Positions 18,236-28,119 of a DNA stretch of 64,000 nucleotides are shown piece after piece. The position numbers and the translations under genes are program-made. Position 1 is the stretch's first letter. The number at the start of each line of letters is the position of its first letter. This DNA is from Aeromonas rivuli (GTDB taxonomy: Bacteria > Pseudomonadota > Gammaproteobacteria > Enterobacterales > Aeromonadaceae), in assembly GCF_000820045.1 (NCBI RefSeq), contig NZ_CDBJ01000042.1, positions 164,512-228,511 on the forward strand, read 5' to 3'. Under the pieces are notes generated by a model. It was not told where the DNA came from, did no database searches, and saw only the letters and a program-made list of their open reading frames with translations.

Positions 18236-19573
18236 TTAGCGCTGGAAGGGATAGACGGAGCCAAGTTTGAGGATCTGGGTCAGCTCGTCCAGGGCGGTGC
18301 GGGACTCTTGCACCAGGGCCGGATCGCGCAGATCATCCAGGGCCAGGCTGTCGCGGTAGTGCTTCTCGACCCAGGCGTCCAGTCGGGCAAACTGGCCGTC
18401 ATTGATGAGGCAGGCCGGATTGACCGCAGTCAGCTCGGCATCATTCATGGCGACCCGCAGCCGCAGGCAGGCGGGCCCGCCGCCGTTACGCATGCTCTGC
18501 TTCACATCCATGAAGTGCACCTGCTTGATGGGGGTGCCCAGGCCAACCAGCTTGTTGAGATAGGCGGATACGGCCGGGTTGTCACGGCACTCGGTCGGGG
18601 CGATGATCGCCATCTCGCCTGAGGGCAGGGTCAGGATCTGGGTGTTGAACAGATAGGATTTCACCGCATCTTGTACCGAGACCTCGGCAGTCGGCACCTC
18701 GATAAAGTGCAGATCGCCTTCACCAAACTTGGTGCGCACTTCGGCCAGGGCCGAGTCGGTATTGAGGAAGGCCTGCTGGTGGAAGAAGAGCACATTCTGG
18801 TTGCCCACCGCGATGACGTCGTTGTGGAATACCCCCTGATCGATCACCTCCGGATTCTGCTGGATGAAGACGGCGGTCTCCTCGCCGAGGCCGTGCAGAC
18901 GGGCGATGGCCTGGCTCGCTTCCAGGGTCTGGCGCGCCGGGTAGCGTTTGGGCGCAGGCTGGGATACGTCAAAGGCGCTGCGGCCATAGACGAACAGCTC
19001 GACGCCCGCCTCGCCGTAGGCGCGACACAGCCGGGTATGGTTGGCGGCCCCCTCGTCGCCGAAGTGATCATTGTCCGGCAGGTGACTGTGGTGACAGAAA
19101 TGGCGATCGCCCGGGAAGACGGCGCGCAGGATGCGCCCTGTCACGTCGGGCTCGAGGGAGCGATGGAATTTGTTGGTCAGGTTGGCCGGGGTGAAGTGGA
19201 TGCGGCCATCCTGGGTGTCGGCGCTCGGCGAAACGGTGGCGGCGTTGGCGGTCCACATGCTGGAGGCGGAGAAGCAGGCGGCCAGCACGGCGGGGGCCTG
19301 GCGGGCTGCCTGCTCAAGCACCCGGGCATCGGAGCCGGTGAAACCCAGGCGACGCAGGGTGGCGAGATCCGGGCGCTCCTGAGGAGCCAGTACCCCCTGG
19401 GTCATGCCGAGATCCGTCAGCGCTTTCATTTTGCGCAGCCCCTGCTTGGCCGCTTCCTTCGGGTTGGAGGCTTCTTTGGCATTGTTCTGGGAGGCGACGT
19501 TGCCATAGGAGAGGCCGGCGTAGTTGTGGGTCGGGCCGACCAGGCCGTCGAAGTTAACCTCGAAGTGCTTCAT
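18236..19573 (-). CDS. astB: N-succinylarginine dihydrolase AstB
   Basis: Second enzyme of the arginine succinyltransferase pathway: hydrolyses N2-succinylarginine to succinylornithine, ammonia and carbon dioxide. The 445-aa protein has the family opening [19 protein letters not shown] and the active-site regions [33 protein letters not shown] and [15 protein letters not shown]. It is complete and ends VYPFQR. It is not next to astC, astA, astD or astE here, so the pathway genes are split. The stop codon coincides with the target duplication of the MITE-like element downstream. Confidence 0.96.
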   Translation of the reverse strand: MKHFEVNFDGLVGPTHNYAGLSYGNVASQNNAKEASNPKEAAKQGLRKMKALTDLGMTQGVLAPQERPDLATLRRLGFTGSDARVLEQAARQAPAVLAACFSASSMWTANAATVSPSADTQDGRIHFTPANLTNKFHRSLEPDVTGRILRAVFPGDRHFCHHSHLPDNDHFGDEGAANHTRLCRAYGEAGVELFVYGRSAFDVSQPAPKRYPARQTLEASQAIARLHGLGEETAVFIQQNPEVIDQGVFHNDVIAVGNQNVLFFHQQAFLNTDSALAEVRTKFGEGDLHFIEVPTAEVSVQDAVKSYLFNTQILTLPSGEMAIIAPTECRDNPAVSAYLNKLVGLGTPIKQVHFMDVKQSMRNGGGPACLRLRVAMNDAELTAVNPACLINDGQFARLDAWVEKHYRDSLALDDLRDPALVQESRTALDELTQILKLGSVYPFQR

Positions 19574-19935
19574 CAGAGTACATCCTTTCGATTTTTATAT
19601 GGGTTGCGGTTCCTTCCGCGCACAAAGCTGCGGGATGTGGCCATTATAAAGAGATTTTGTCTGTTGTAACAAGCTGATAACGAAAGTGCTTTGTTATGTT
19701 ACGAGGGCGGTTTGTTATGTTGTTTCGGATATAAAAAACGGCGATGTGCGGCATAAAAATGAAAAAGCGGTTGCGTCCGGCGGCTCGGCTTCGCATTAAT
19801 AAATAAAGAAGCGATGCGGTTAGCCATGGTAAGCAAAGTTGTCGCCAAGATTGCTTTTTGGCGTCAAATCTCTTATACAGCCCCACAAAACCGCACACCA
19901 ACCCCGACGGGTGCAACGAGGATAAAAGTTACAGC
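19574..19935. other. Divergent spacer astB / topA with a direct repeat
   Basis: No supported gene lies in these 362 bases. The stretch is AT-rich and contains two exact copies of TTTGTTATGTT (19690-19700 and 19711-19721), 21 bp apart, or about two helical turns on the same face. A weaker relative, TTTGTCTGTTGTAAC, lies near 19656. CATAAAAATG near 19754 only faintly resembles an ArgR half-site. A minus-strand 90-codon frame overlapping the topA leader is unlikely to be real. Confidence 0.6.
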
Positions 19936-22557
19936 ATGGGCAAATCACTGGTCATCGTAGAGTCTCCGGCCAAGGCCAAGACCATTAATAAATACTTGGG
20001 TAAAGACTACGTGGTGAAATCCAGCGTCGGTCATATCCGCGACCTGCCGACCAGCGGCAGTGCCAGCAGCGAACCCAAGAAACCCGTTATTCGCGGCATC
20101 AAGCTCAGCGAATCCGAGAAGGCTGCCAAGGATCGCAACGCCTTGTTTGCCCGCATGGGGATCAATCCGACCAATGGCTGGCAGGCGAATTACCAGATTT
20201 TGCCCGGCAAAGAGAAAGTCGTCAGTGAACTGCAGAGTCTCGCCGCCAAGGCCGACACCATCTATCTCGCAACCGACTTGGATAGAGAGGGAGAGGCGAT
20301 TGCATGGCACCTGCGCGAGATCATCGGCGGTGACGAGAGCCGCTACAAGCGGGTGGTGTTCAACGAGATCACCAAGAGCGCGATCCAGGAGGCCTTTGCC
20401 CAGCCGTCCGAGCTGAACATGCACAGGGTCAATGCTCAGCAGGCCAGGCGTTTCCTGGACCGGGTCGTAGGCTACATGGTCTCCCCGCTGCTCTGGAAGA
20501 AGCTGGCCCGCGGACTCTCCGCCGGTCGGGTGCAGTCGGTGGCCGTGCGCCTCATCGTCGACAAGGAGCGCGAGATCAAGGCGTTCGTGCCGGTGGAATT
20601 CTGGGACTTGCATGCCGACTTGATGACCGCCGGGGACGAATCCCTGCGCATGGAAGTGCTCAGCCGCAATGGTGCCGACTTCAAGCCGGTGACCAAGGCC
20701 GAGACCGATGCCGCTCTGGCCGCCCTGAACGGGGTGGATTACAAGGTCATCAGCCGCGAAGACAAGCCGACCGGCTCCAAGCCCTCTGCTCCCTTCATCA
20801 CCTCCACCCTGCAGCAGGCCGCCTCGACGCGTCTGGGCTTTGGGGTGAAGAAGACCATGATGATGGCTCAGCGTCTCTATGAGGCAGGCTACATCACCTA
20901 TATGCGTACCGACTCCACCAACCTCAGCAAAGAGGCGGTCGAGGCGGTGCGTGACTACATCACCACCCAGTACGGCGCCCCTTATCTGCCAAGCGAGCCG
21001 AACCTCTATGGTTCCAAAGCCGGGGCCCAGGAGGCGCACGAGGCGATCCGTCCCTCCAACGTCACCCTGACCACCAGCGAGCTGGAAGGGATGGAGTCGG
21101 ACGCGGTGCGGCTCTATGACCTCATCTGGCGCCAGTTCGTCGCCTGTCAGATGACCCCGGCCCAGTACGATGCCTCCACCCTGACCGTCAAGGCCGGTGA
21201 GTTCGAGCTGAAAGCCCGTGGCCGTATTCTGCGCTTCGCCGGTTGGACCAAGGCGATGCCGCCCATGGGCCGCAAAGGCGAAGATACCCAGTTGCCGGCG
21301 GTGACCGTCGGTGAGGCGCTCAAGCTGATCAAGCTGGACCCTCGCCAGCACTTCACCAAGCCGCCTGCTCGCTTTACCGAAGCGGCCCTGGTGCGCGAAT
21401 TGGAAAAACGCGGTATTGGCCGTCCATCCACCTATGCGTCCATTATCTCCACCATAGTGGACAGGGGCTATGTGCGGGTCGAGAGCCGCCGCTTCTTCGC
21501 CGAGAAGATGGGGGAGATAGTCACCGACCGTCTGGTGGAGAACTTCGTCGAGCTGATGAACTACGAGTTCACCGCCAAGATGGAGAACAAGCTCGATGAG
21601 GTGGCCCAGGGGGAGCAGGAGTGGAAGGACGTACTCGATGCCTTCTTCGCCGAGTTCACCGAAGAGCTGGCCCAGGCCGACAAACCCGCTGAAGAGGGGG
21701 GCATGCGCGCCAACCAGATGGTGCAGACCGACATCGACTGCCCGGATTGTGGGCGCAAGATGGGCATTCGCACCGCCACCACCGGGGTCTTCCTCGGTTG
21801 CTCCGGCTATGCCCTGCCGCCCAAAGAGCGCTGCAAGAAGACCATCAACCTGGTCTCGGCGGACGAGTTCGTCTCCGCGGCCGATGGGGAAGAGGCCGAA
21901 ACCGAGGCGCTGCGCGCCAAGCATCGTTGCACCCTCTGTGGCACCGCCATGGATGCCTACATCATCGATGAGACCCGCAAGCTGCACGTCTGTGGTCGCA
22001 ACCCCGACTGCGAGGGTTACGAGATCGAGAAGGGCCAGTTCAAGCTCAAGGGCTACGAAGGACCCAGCATAGATTGCGACCGTTGTGGCAGCGAAATGCA
22101 GCTCAAGAACGGCCGTTTCGGCAAGTACATGGGCTGTACCAACGAGACCTGTAAAAACACTCGCAAGATCCTGAAAAATGGCGATATTGCACCGCCAAAA
22201 GAAGATCCGGTGCCGCTGCCAGAGCTCAAGTGCAGCCAGTCCGATGCGCACTTCGTGCTCCGTGATGGCGCGGCGGGTCTGTTCCTCGCGGCCAGCAATT
22301 TCCCGAAATCCCGGGAGACCCGAGCCCCCCTGGTGGAAGAGCTCAAACGCTTCAAGGAGCGGCTCTCGCCCAAGCACCAGTACCTGGCCGATGCCCCGGC
22401 GTCAGATCCTGACGGTAACGCATCCATCGTCCGCTTCAGTCGCAAGACCAAGGAGCAGTACGTGATGACCGAGGTAAACGGCAAGGCGACAGGCTGGACG
22501 GCCCACTACGACAATGGCAAGTGGCAGGAGAGTCTGGCCAAGGCCAAGAAGGCCTGA
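19936..22557 (+). CDS. topA: DNA topoisomerase I TopA
   Basis: Type IA topoisomerase relaxing negative supercoils. The 873-aa protein starts [22 protein letters not shown], has the Toprim acidic motif TDLDREGE (residues 113-120), the strand-cleaving tyrosine in [10 protein letters not shown] (about Tyr322) and GRGIG-like [10 protein letters not shown]. Three C-terminal tetra-cysteine zinc ribbons begin at about residues 602, 670 and 713 (CPDCG, CTLCG, CDRCG), followed by a non-zinc terminal domain. The frame extends upstream to 19858, but E. coli starts at the equivalent of 19936. Its ribosome site is weak. A strong terminator follows. Confidence 0.97.
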   Translation: MGKSLVIVESPAKAKTINKYLGKDYVVKSSVGHIRDLPTSGSASSEPKKPVIRGIKLSESEKAAKDRNALFARMGINPTNGWQANYQILPGKEKVVSELQSLAAKADTIYLATDLDREGEAIAWHLREIIGGDESRYKRVVFNEITKSAIQEAFAQPSELNMHRVNAQQARRFLDRVVGYMVSPLLWKKLARGLSAGRVQSVAVRLIVDKEREIKAFVPVEFWDLHADLMTAGDESLRMEVLSRNGADFKPVTKAETDAALAALNGVDYKVISREDKPTGSKPSAPFITSTLQQAASTRLGFGVKKTMMMAQRLYEAGYITYMRTDSTNLSKEAVEAVRDYITTQYGAPYLPSEPNLYGSKAGAQEAHEAIRPSNVTLTTSELEGMESDAVRLYDLIWRQFVACQMTPAQYDASTLTVKAGEFELKARGRILRFAGWTKAMPPMGRKGEDTQLPAVTVGEALKLIKLDPRQHFTKPPARFTEAALVRELEKRGIGRPSTYASIISTIVDRGYVRVESRRFFAEKMGEIVTDRLVENFVELMNYEFTAKMENKLDEVAQGEQEWKDVLDAFFAEFTEELAQADKPAEEGGMRANQMVQTDIDCPDCGRKMGIRTATTGVFLGCSGYALPPKERCKKTINLVSADEFVSAADGEEAETEALRAKHRCTLCGTAMDAYIIDETRKLHVCGRNPDCEGYEIEKGQFKLKGYEGPSIDCDRCGSEMQLKNGRFGKYMGCTNETCKNTRKILKNGDIAPPKEDPVPLPELKCSQSDAHFVLRDGAAGLFLAASNFPKSRETRAPLVEELKRFKERLSPKHQYLADAPASDPDGNASIVRFSRKTKEQYVMTEVNGKATGWTAHYDNGKWQESLAKAKKA

Positions 22558-22572
22558 TCCCTGTATGTCGAT

Positions 22573-22600
22573 AGGCCCCGCATAACGCGGGGCCTTTTTC
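22573..22600 (+). terminator. Intrinsic terminator after topA
   Basis: AGGCCCCGC pairs with GCGGGGCCT around ATAAC, followed by five T. It lies 16 nt past the topA stop. Confidence 0.93.
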
Positions 22601-22660
22601 GTTTATGGGGATATACTGCAAAAGCTGCAAGGTAGCGGCAGGCAAGACAAGGAGTCAACG

Positions 22661-22828
22661 ATGGATATCAACGAGATCCGGCCAGGCATGAGCTGCCTGA
22701 CGCGCGAGGGGGTTGGCTACGTGCTGGAGGTCGACAGACAGAGCCAGCTGGTGTTGCTGCAGCGGGAGGCGGAAACCATACCCGTACAGGTTCGCAGTGA
22801 CGAGATCCTCTCATCTCGCGAGGGATGA
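22661..22828 (+). CDS. Small conserved-looking 55-aa protein of unknown function
   Basis: A short frame with a strong ribosome site (AAGGAG, 6 nt spacing) encodes 55 residues: it begins MDINEIRPGMSCLTREG, then a beta-rich stretch YVLEVDRQSQLVLLQ, and ends ILSSREG. The composition (alternating hydrophobic residues, charged turns) resembles a small beta-barrel or SH3-like fold rather than random translation. It has no signal or membrane segment. It lies between topA and the convergent alkyltransferase-like gene. I do not recognise the family. Confidence 0.65.
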   Translation: MDINEIRPGMSCLTREGVGYVLEVDRQSQLVLLQREAETIPVQVRSDEILSSREG

Positions 22829-22875
22829 GCCCTATCATGGGGCTCGTCATGAGCGCCATGTCATGGCAAGGATCC

Positions 22876-23226
22876 CTAGAAGGGGATCAGGAACAGCAGC
22901 TCGGCGAGATCGGGCTGCCACTGCCACTCCTTCATCCTGACCCGTCCCCCCATCACTGGCACCCCCTCCTGTTGCAGGCGCCCCGTCTGTTCGTCGAATC
23001 CCACCGATCCCCTGGGCAGGGAGAGTTTGCCCCCGGCCCCCAGCACGCGGTGCCAGGGCAGGGTTTTCTGGGTCTCTCTGAGTACCTTGCCGACCAGACG
23101 AGCCCGGCCCGGCAAGCCGGCTAGATCCGCCACCTGGCCATAGCTTGCCACCCGACCGGCCGGTATCAGCGCCAGTATGGCCTCTATCCTGGCCTGTTTG
23201 GTGAGCCCGGTTTCCGTTCCTTGCAT
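22876..23226 (-). CDS. ybaZ: Alkyltransferase-like protein (Atl/YbaZ type)
   Basis: Non-enzymatic relative of O6-methylguanine-DNA methyltransferase (116 aa). The MGMT helix-turn-helix is present (GRVASYGQVADLAGLPGRARLVGKVLR). The alkyl-acceptor motif PCHR is replaced by PWHR, Trp58 instead of Cys, as in E. coli YbaZ and other Atl proteins. Such proteins bind alkylated guanine and flag it for nucleotide excision repair. The start at ATG 23226 has only a weak ribosome site. The 49-bp tandem repeat array lies directly upstream. Confidence 0.9.
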   Translation of the reverse strand: MQGTETGLTKQARIEAILALIPAGRVASYGQVADLAGLPGRARLVGKVLRETQKTLPWHRVLGAGGKLSLPRGSVGFDEQTGRLQQEGVPVMGGRVRMKEWQWQPDLAELLFLIPF

Positions 23227-23240
23227 GGCTGATCATTTTC

Positions 23241-23585
23241 CATAACGACAAAGGCGCCATTGTGGCGCCTTTGTCGTTATGGGGGCAAGTTTGGCAAAGG
23301 CTCCATGTTGGTGGCGCCTGTGTCGTTGGCTGGGCAAGTGTGACAAAGGCCCCGTGTTGGTGGCGCCTTTGTCGTTATGGGGGCAAGTTTGGCAAAGGCT
23401 CCATGTTGGTGGCACCTGTGTCGTCAGCTGGGTAAGTGTGACAAAGGCCCCGTGTTGGTGGCATCTTTGTCGTTGGCTGGGCAAGTGTGGCAAAGGCCCC
23501 GTGTTGGTGGCGTCTTTGTCGTTGGCTGGGCAAGTGTGACAAAGGCACCGTGTTGGTGGCGCCTGTGTCGTTATGGGGGCAAGGT
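23241..23585. repeat. Tandem array of six 49-bp hairpin-forming repeats with flanking partial units
   Basis: Six complete 49-bp units start at 23273, 23322, 23371, 23420, 23469 and 23518, and a partial seventh starts at 23567. Two variants occur: type A (GTCGTTATGGGGGCAAGTTT, units 1 and 3 and the partial) and type B (TTGGCTGGGCAAGTGTG, units 2, 4, 5, 6). The downstream half of each unit is GTGTTGGTGGC(G/A)(C/T)CT. GACAAAGGC in a unit can pair with GCCTTTGTC or GCCTGTGTC at its end, so each copy can fold. The array is preceded by a 19-bp perfect inverted repeat with a TTG loop (23241-23281). It lies between the Aer gene and the Atl gene. Confidence 0.88.
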
Positions 23586-25138
23586 CAGCCGAAGGTCTGG
23601 CTCAGCCCCTTGAGCTGGCTGGACTGGTTGAGCAGTGCCTGACTCACCTCATCGACCTCGCGCATCTTGTGGCTGTTGTGCTGGGAGTGCTCGGAGATGG
23701 AGTGGATGTTGCGGCTGATCTCTTCAACCACGGCCTGCTGCTGCTCGGCGGCTGCCGCTATCTGGGCCCCGCAGGCACTGACTTGCTCTATCTCTTCCAG
23801 CACCTGATGCAGGCTGCTTGAGCCCTGGCGGGTCAAGTCGGCGCAGGTGCGGGTCTGCTGCAAGTTGGTCTGCATCATCGCCTGCCACTGGGTCAGGGTC
23901 TGCTGGATCTGGTTGATGCTGCCCTGGATCTGCTCGGTTGCCTTGTGGGTGCGGGTGGAGAGGGTGCGCACCTCGTCGGCCACCACGGCAAAGCCACGGC
24001 CCTGTTCGCCAGCGCGAGCGGCCTCGATGGCGGCGTTGAGGGCCAGCAGGTTGGTCTGATCGGCGATGCCCTGGATTTCGCTCATCAGGGTACCGATCCG
24101 TGCCGACTCCTCGGCCAGGCTGACGGCCGCCTGATACGCCTGCTCGGCCTGACCGGTCAGGGCGGTGATCTGGCGTTCGGTCTGCGCGAGTTGATCATCG
24201 GTCTGCAGGCAGCGGCTGCGAGCCTCGTCCACCTGACCGTGGGAGTCCTGGATATTGCGCGCTATCTCTTGGGCCGTACTGGCCATCTGGGTCATGGCGG
24301 CCGCCATCTGCTGGGTCTGGGCATCCTGCTCGCCGATGGCGCTGCAGGCCTGACCAGAGGCGAGTTTGAGGGAGCTGGCGAGTTGTTGCAGCGGCATGGT
24401 GGCATCATTGACCCGGCCCAGCACCGTCTTGAGCCTTGCCTCGCCCATCTTGAGGTGGAAATCGGCAATGGCCACCTCTTCCCCCCCCGAATAGACCTGA
24501 CGGGTCAGGCTGTCATAGTTGTGGCGCAACCCGCGCAGATAGTGGCGGGTGCCGATCAGCTCGTCGCGATAGAGGAGACCGAGCAGCAACAAGGGCATTG
24601 GCATCAACAGCGCCGCAGTCGTCCCGGCCATTTGCCAGGCCAGCACCACCAGGGCCGCGAGACCAGCCAGCGCCAACCCGGGCCGCAGGCGGGTAAAGGA
24701 GACGCTCATGGAGGCTGCGCCCTGCTCCGCTTGGCGCAGGGTGCGGTAGATGGTGCTGGCCCGCTGGATCAGGGCGGGGGTGGGCTTGCAGCGCACCGAC
24801 TGGTAGCCGCTGATCTTGCCCTCCTCATAAAGCGGGGTGACGTAGGCATCGACCCAGTAGTAGCGACCATCCTTGCAACGGTTCTTGACCATGCCGCGCC
24901 AGGGTTTGCCTGCCTTGAGTTGCAGCCAGAGGTCGGCGAAGGCGGCCTTGGGCATCTCGGGGTGGCGGACCAGATTGTGATGCTGGCCAATCAGCTGTTC
25001 CCGGGTATAACCGGCCACCTCGCAGAAGTGCGGGTTGGCATAGGTGATCACCCCGCGCAAGTCCGTGATAGAGACGAGTTGGACCGAGTCGGGGAAGGTC
25101 ACTTCCTGGTCGATCAGGGGAGCCGGCTGATTGGGCAT
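23585..25138 (-). CDS. aer: Aer-like PAS chemoreceptor (methyl-accepting chemotaxis protein)
   Basis: Redox or energy-taxis transducer of 517 aa. An N-terminal PAS domain (about residues 15-125: [40 protein letters not shown]) is followed by a double hydrophobic segment (about 152-190), a HAMP-like region and the signalling domain with the conserved hairpin tip [21 protein letters not shown]. There is no periplasmic sensor domain, the same layout as E. coli Aer, whose PAS binds FAD. The C-terminus lacks a CheR/CheB-tethering pentapeptide. It is monocistronic, with the repeat array just beyond its stop codon. Confidence 0.92.
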   Translation of the reverse strand: MPNQPAPLIDQEVTFPDSVQLVSITDLRGVITYANPHFCEVAGYTREQLIGQHHNLVRHPEMPKAAFADLWLQLKAGKPWRGMVKNRCKDGRYYWVDAYVTPLYEEGKISGYQSVRCKPTPALIQRASTIYRTLRQAEQGAASMSVSFTRLRPGLALAGLAALVVLAWQMAGTTAALLMPMPLLLLGLLYRDELIGTRHYLRGLRHNYDSLTRQVYSGGEEVAIADFHLKMGEARLKTVLGRVNDATMPLQQLASSLKLASGQACSAIGEQDAQTQQMAAAMTQMASTAQEIARNIQDSHGQVDEARSRCLQTDDQLAQTERQITALTGQAEQAYQAAVSLAEESARIGTLMSEIQGIADQTNLLALNAAIEAARAGEQGRGFAVVADEVRTLSTRTHKATEQIQGSINQIQQTLTQWQAMMQTNLQQTRTCADLTRQGSSSLHQVLEEIEQVSACGAQIAAAAEQQQAVVEEISRNIHSISEHSQHNSHKMREVDEVSQALLNQSSQLKGLSQTFG

Positions 25139-25324
25139 GGGAGAGTTCCTTTCGTATGGGCGAGCGTTGTTATTATTATCGGCCTCAATCGAGATTCATT
25201 GAGGGCGTTTTATGGGATTTGCAGGACAACAGGTGGATAATATGTATCCATATGGCACGTTAAAAGCCGCGCAAAGTGTATGTCTTTTGATGCGAAGAAG
25301 TAAACAAGAGGTTGGGGGAGGGAT

Positions 25325-25350
25325 AAAAAAAGGCGGCCGCGCAGACCGCC
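25325..25350 (-). terminator. Terminator of the chitobiose catabolic operon
   Basis: On the minus strand GGCGG and CCGCC pair around a GC-rich loop and are followed by a run of seven T (the A-run at 25325-25331). It lies 17 nt past the GH20 gene stop. Confidence 0.8.
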
Positions 25351-25366
25351 AAACAGAGTGACAACA

Positions 25367-27235
25367 TTACCTTTGCGGTGTCCGGTAGCGCACCTGCTGC
25401 TGGTCGAGTATCGCCAGTTGACCGGGCAACCGGGCACAGAAGTGCGCCCAATCCTTGTCACTCGGCAGACTCCAGGCGACTTCCGCCGTGGCCAGCATGC
25501 GTGGGAACAGCATATAGTCGAGTCGGTCACGGGTATGGACCAGCTCGGACCACAGGGGGCTCAGCACCCCCAGGATGTTATCGTTGGCATGGAAATCGGC
25601 TGGGGCAGGGTCACAGGAGTAGACCTGCTCCAGATTGGGAGTGCCTGCCCAGTAGAGGCCAGGTTCGTCAATGTTGTCGTTGCAGGCGAGATCCAGATAG
25701 AGGTACTGGGCCGCCGCCATCAGCACAGGATACCCCTGACTGGCAGCGTCCAGGCCCGCCTGGAAGCTGGTCCAGGCACAGATGATGGCCTCTTTGCCCA
25801 CCTTGTCCCCTTGCAACACCTCCTCCCAGCCCACCATCTGCCGCCCCTTGGCGGCAAGATAGTCCTGACAGTGGCGCAGCAGGTGACCCTGCAACTCCCG
25901 GATGTCCCGATAGCCCTGCTGCTGCATCAGCGCCTGGCAGGCCGGGCTGTCGGTCCAGACGCCGTGGGGCACCTCATCGCCCCCCATGTGCACCAACGTG
26001 CTCGGGAACAGCTCGCACACTTCGTCCATGACCTTGTCGAGGAACTGATAGGTGCCGGGCAGCGCCGGGTTGAGCACGTTGTCGTCAAAAAATTGCACAG
26101 ACAGGTAGCGGGAGTGATCCGCAGGCTCGATCAGCAGTTCGGGCAGCGCCTTGATGGCGGCATGGCAGTGGCCGGGAATGTCGATCTCCGGGATCACCTC
26201 GATGCCGAGGCTAGCGGCGTATGCGATCAGCTCGCGGGCTTCATCCTGGCTGTAGAAACCGCCGTAGCGCGCCGCGCCGCCACTGAGTTGGGGGCCGATG
26301 GCCAAGCCGTGGCCACGCCAGGCGCCCACCTCGGTCAGGGCCGGGAAGGCCTTGATCTCGAGGCGCCAGCCTTCGTCATCGGTCAGGTGCCAGTGGAAGC
26401 GGTTGAATTTGTAGAGGCTCATCTGCTTGAGCAGGCGCTTGAGGCTCGCCATCGGCTGGAAGTGACGGCCGCAATCCAGATGAATGACCCGCAGGCCAAA
26501 GCGCGGTTCATCCTCTATCTCGATGCAGGGCAGGCTCTCGCCATGTTGCAGATACCATTGGGCCAGGCTGACCAGGCCATGACGCCAGCCCGGGAGGCCG
26601 GCGGCGGCAATCTCGACCCCTTGTGGCGTGATGTGCAGGCGATAGGCCTCATCGGCCAGTCCGGCTTCGATCAGGGTGATTTCGGCGTCGTGATCCTGCT
26701 CAAGGGCCAGGGAGGTCAGTTCGTTGAAGTGGCCGAGCAGGGCGCTGAGGTTGCCCGGCCCCCTGACATGAGCACGCTCGGCGAGCCGAAAGTAACTCTC
26801 CTCAAGGCGCACCAGGCGACGGGGCTGCGGCACTATGCCGTGCTCGCTATCGACGCTGGCCAGTTCAGGTTGCACTGACGCGGGAGAGTCGAGACCGAGC
26901 TCCTGGCTTGCCACTGTGACGGGGATGATCTGGGGACCATGCTGGGACTCTGGCAGGCTGAGGAAGAAGCCTTGCGGCATGTCGGTGAGGTGTTTGAACA
27001 CCGTCTTGCGACAGCAAAGTGCCAACTCTCGACTCCCCGGGTGGGGGGCTATCACCTTGTAAGTGCCGCTCTGGTGGATGAGTTCACCCCCTTTCAGGCT
27101 GCTGGCGTCTACCTGACGGCCGAGGCAGAAGTGCAGTTGCCAGGGCTCGCTCGGCAGCCTGTCCAGGGTCAACAAGACCCAGACGTCCTCCTCATCGCGG
27201 CGTTCGATGGCAATGGTGATCAGGGGTGTAGACAT
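25367..27235 (-). CDS. Cytoplasmic GH20 beta-N-acetylhexosaminidase (chitobiase)
   Basis: Hydrolyses beta-linked N-acetylglucosamine from chitin disaccharide. The 622-aa protein has a GH20b-like N-terminal region (to about residue 230) and a TIM barrel with the catalytic pair Asp420-Glu421 in HMGGDEVP, plus HWHLTDDEGWRLE and PEIDIPGH. No signal peptide is seen, so it acts in the cytoplasm, like the Vibrio enzyme encoded in the (GlcNAc)2 operon. ATG 27235 has AAGGA 6-7 nt upstream; an upstream ATG at 27250 is less likely. Its start overlaps the end of the kinase gene by 16 nt. It is the last gene of the operon. Confidence 0.93.
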   Translation of the reverse strand: MSTPLITIAIERRDEEDVWVLLTLDRLPSEPWQLHFCLGRQVDASSLKGGELIHQSGTYKVIAPHPGSRELALCCRKTVFKHLTDMPQGFFLSLPESQHGPQIIPVTVASQELGLDSPASVQPELASVDSEHGIVPQPRRLVRLEESYFRLAERAHVRGPGNLSALLGHFNELTSLALEQDHDAEITLIEAGLADEAYRLHITPQGVEIAAAGLPGWRHGLVSLAQWYLQHGESLPCIEIEDEPRFGLRVIHLDCGRHFQPMASLKRLLKQMSLYKFNRFHWHLTDDEGWRLEIKAFPALTEVGAWRGHGLAIGPQLSGGAARYGGFYSQDEARELIAYAASLGIEVIPEIDIPGHCHAAIKALPELLIEPADHSRYLSVQFFDDNVLNPALPGTYQFLDKVMDEVCELFPSTLVHMGGDEVPHGVWTDSPACQALMQQQGYRDIRELQGHLLRHCQDYLAAKGRQMVGWEEVLQGDKVGKEAIICAWTSFQAGLDAASQGYPVLMAAAQYLYLDLACNDNIDEPGLYWAGTPNLEQVYSCDPAPADFHANDNILGVLSPLWSELVHTRDRLDYMLFPRMLATAEVAWSLPSDKDWAHFCARLPGQLAILDQQQVRYRTPQR

Positions 27236-28119
27236 GGCAGTTCCTTCCATTTCGCAAAGAGGATGGCGCCTTCCAGGGCATCCGCCTGCGGGGTGACAAG
27301 GGGAAGGTGGCCGAGGCGAGGGCGCAGCCGCTCTCCTATGCCACCGAGCAGGGCGACCTGACTGGCACCTTGTGCCAGCATGCCGCCAATCAGGGTCTCG
27401 AGCTGATCCCGGGTTTCAGCCAGCAGGGCCTGGGCGAGGGGATCCTCGTCCTTTGCCGCCTCGAACACCCAGGGGGCGAAGCGGCCATAGTCGGCCGGGA
27501 TCGCCTGGGCCGCCCAACGGACCAGCGCCGCCTGATCCCGTCCGAAGTGGTCGAGCAGGCGTACCGCCAGCAGACTGGGAGCCAGTATGCCGTCGTGGCA
27601 GAGCAGGGATTGCTGGATGGCGCGCAGTCCGAGCCAGGCACCGCTGCCCAGATCCGAGATGGGGAAGCCGCGGCCCGAACAGGTGCGAATGCGGCCTCCC
27701 TGAAAGATGAGCCCGACCGAGCCGGTGCCGGCGATGAGAATGGCCCCTTGGTCGCCGCCAAAGGCACCCAGGCAAGCGCCGAAGGCATCCGAGGTCAACC
27801 GGGTTTCGGCAAAGGGCAGGGGCTGGGCCAGAAAGTCCCGATAGCAGCTCTCCAGCTCGGCGGAGGCCAGCGCCAACCCGGCGCTCATCCGGGCCAGGGC
27901 CGAGTCCGGCAGCCGGGCCGCCGTCATGGCGCCCTGCACCGCACCCAGCACATGGCGTTGGGCCAGGTCGATGCCCAGTTCCAGATTGGAGCCGGGGGCG
28001 CGCCCTTCACCGAGCAACTCGCCTTTCTGGTTGCGAATGCGAGCCCGGGTATGGGTGCCGCCACCATCGACGCCGACCCAGTAGGCGATGTTATCGGGCA
28101 ACACTGCGTGCTTACTCAT
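27220..28119 (-). CDS. gspK: BadF/BadG-type glucosamine (or N-acetylglucosamine) kinase
   Basis: ATP-dependent sugar kinase of the ASKHA fold, 299 aa. It has the phosphate motif VGVDGGGTHTRAR (residues 15-27), LIAGTGSVGLIF and the second phosphate motif LLGGIGERLRP. In Vibrio cholerae the equivalent gene of the chitobiose operon encodes GspK, a glucosamine-specific kinase, and the gene order here is the same. ATG 28119 with AGGGGA upstream is preferred over the longer frame to 28239. It overlaps the GH9 gene by 8 nt and the GH20 gene by 16 nt, which implies coupled translation. Confidence 0.88.
   Translation of the reverse strand: MSKHAVLPDNIAYWVGVDGGGTHTRARIRNQKGELLGEGRAPGSNLELGIDLAQRHVLGAVQGAMTAARLPDSALARMSAGLALASAELESCYRDFLAQPLPFAETRLTSDAFGACLGAFGGDQGAILIAGTGSVGLIFQGGRIRTCSGRGFPISDLGSGAWLGLRAIQQSLLCHDGILAPSLLAVRLLDHFGRDQAALVRWAAQAIPADYGRFAPWVFEAAKDEDPLAQALLAETRDQLETLIGGMLAQGASQVALLGGIGERLRPRLGHLPLVTPQADALEGAILFAKWKELPCLHP

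Noticed and set aside
19644..19916. 90-aa minus-strand gene between astB and topA
   Set aside because: It overlaps the topA leader, has no ribosome site and reads as random basic residues in an AT-rich promoter region.
19945..22377. 810-codon open frame on the minus strand opposite topA
   Set aside because: It is the high-GC antisense shadow of a clearly recognisable topA; composition is Gly/His/Leu/Gln-rich with no family signature.
23241..23585. CRISPR-like periodic repeats
   Set aside because: The 49-bp units are contiguous and similar along their whole length; there are no unique spacers, no leader and no cas genes.
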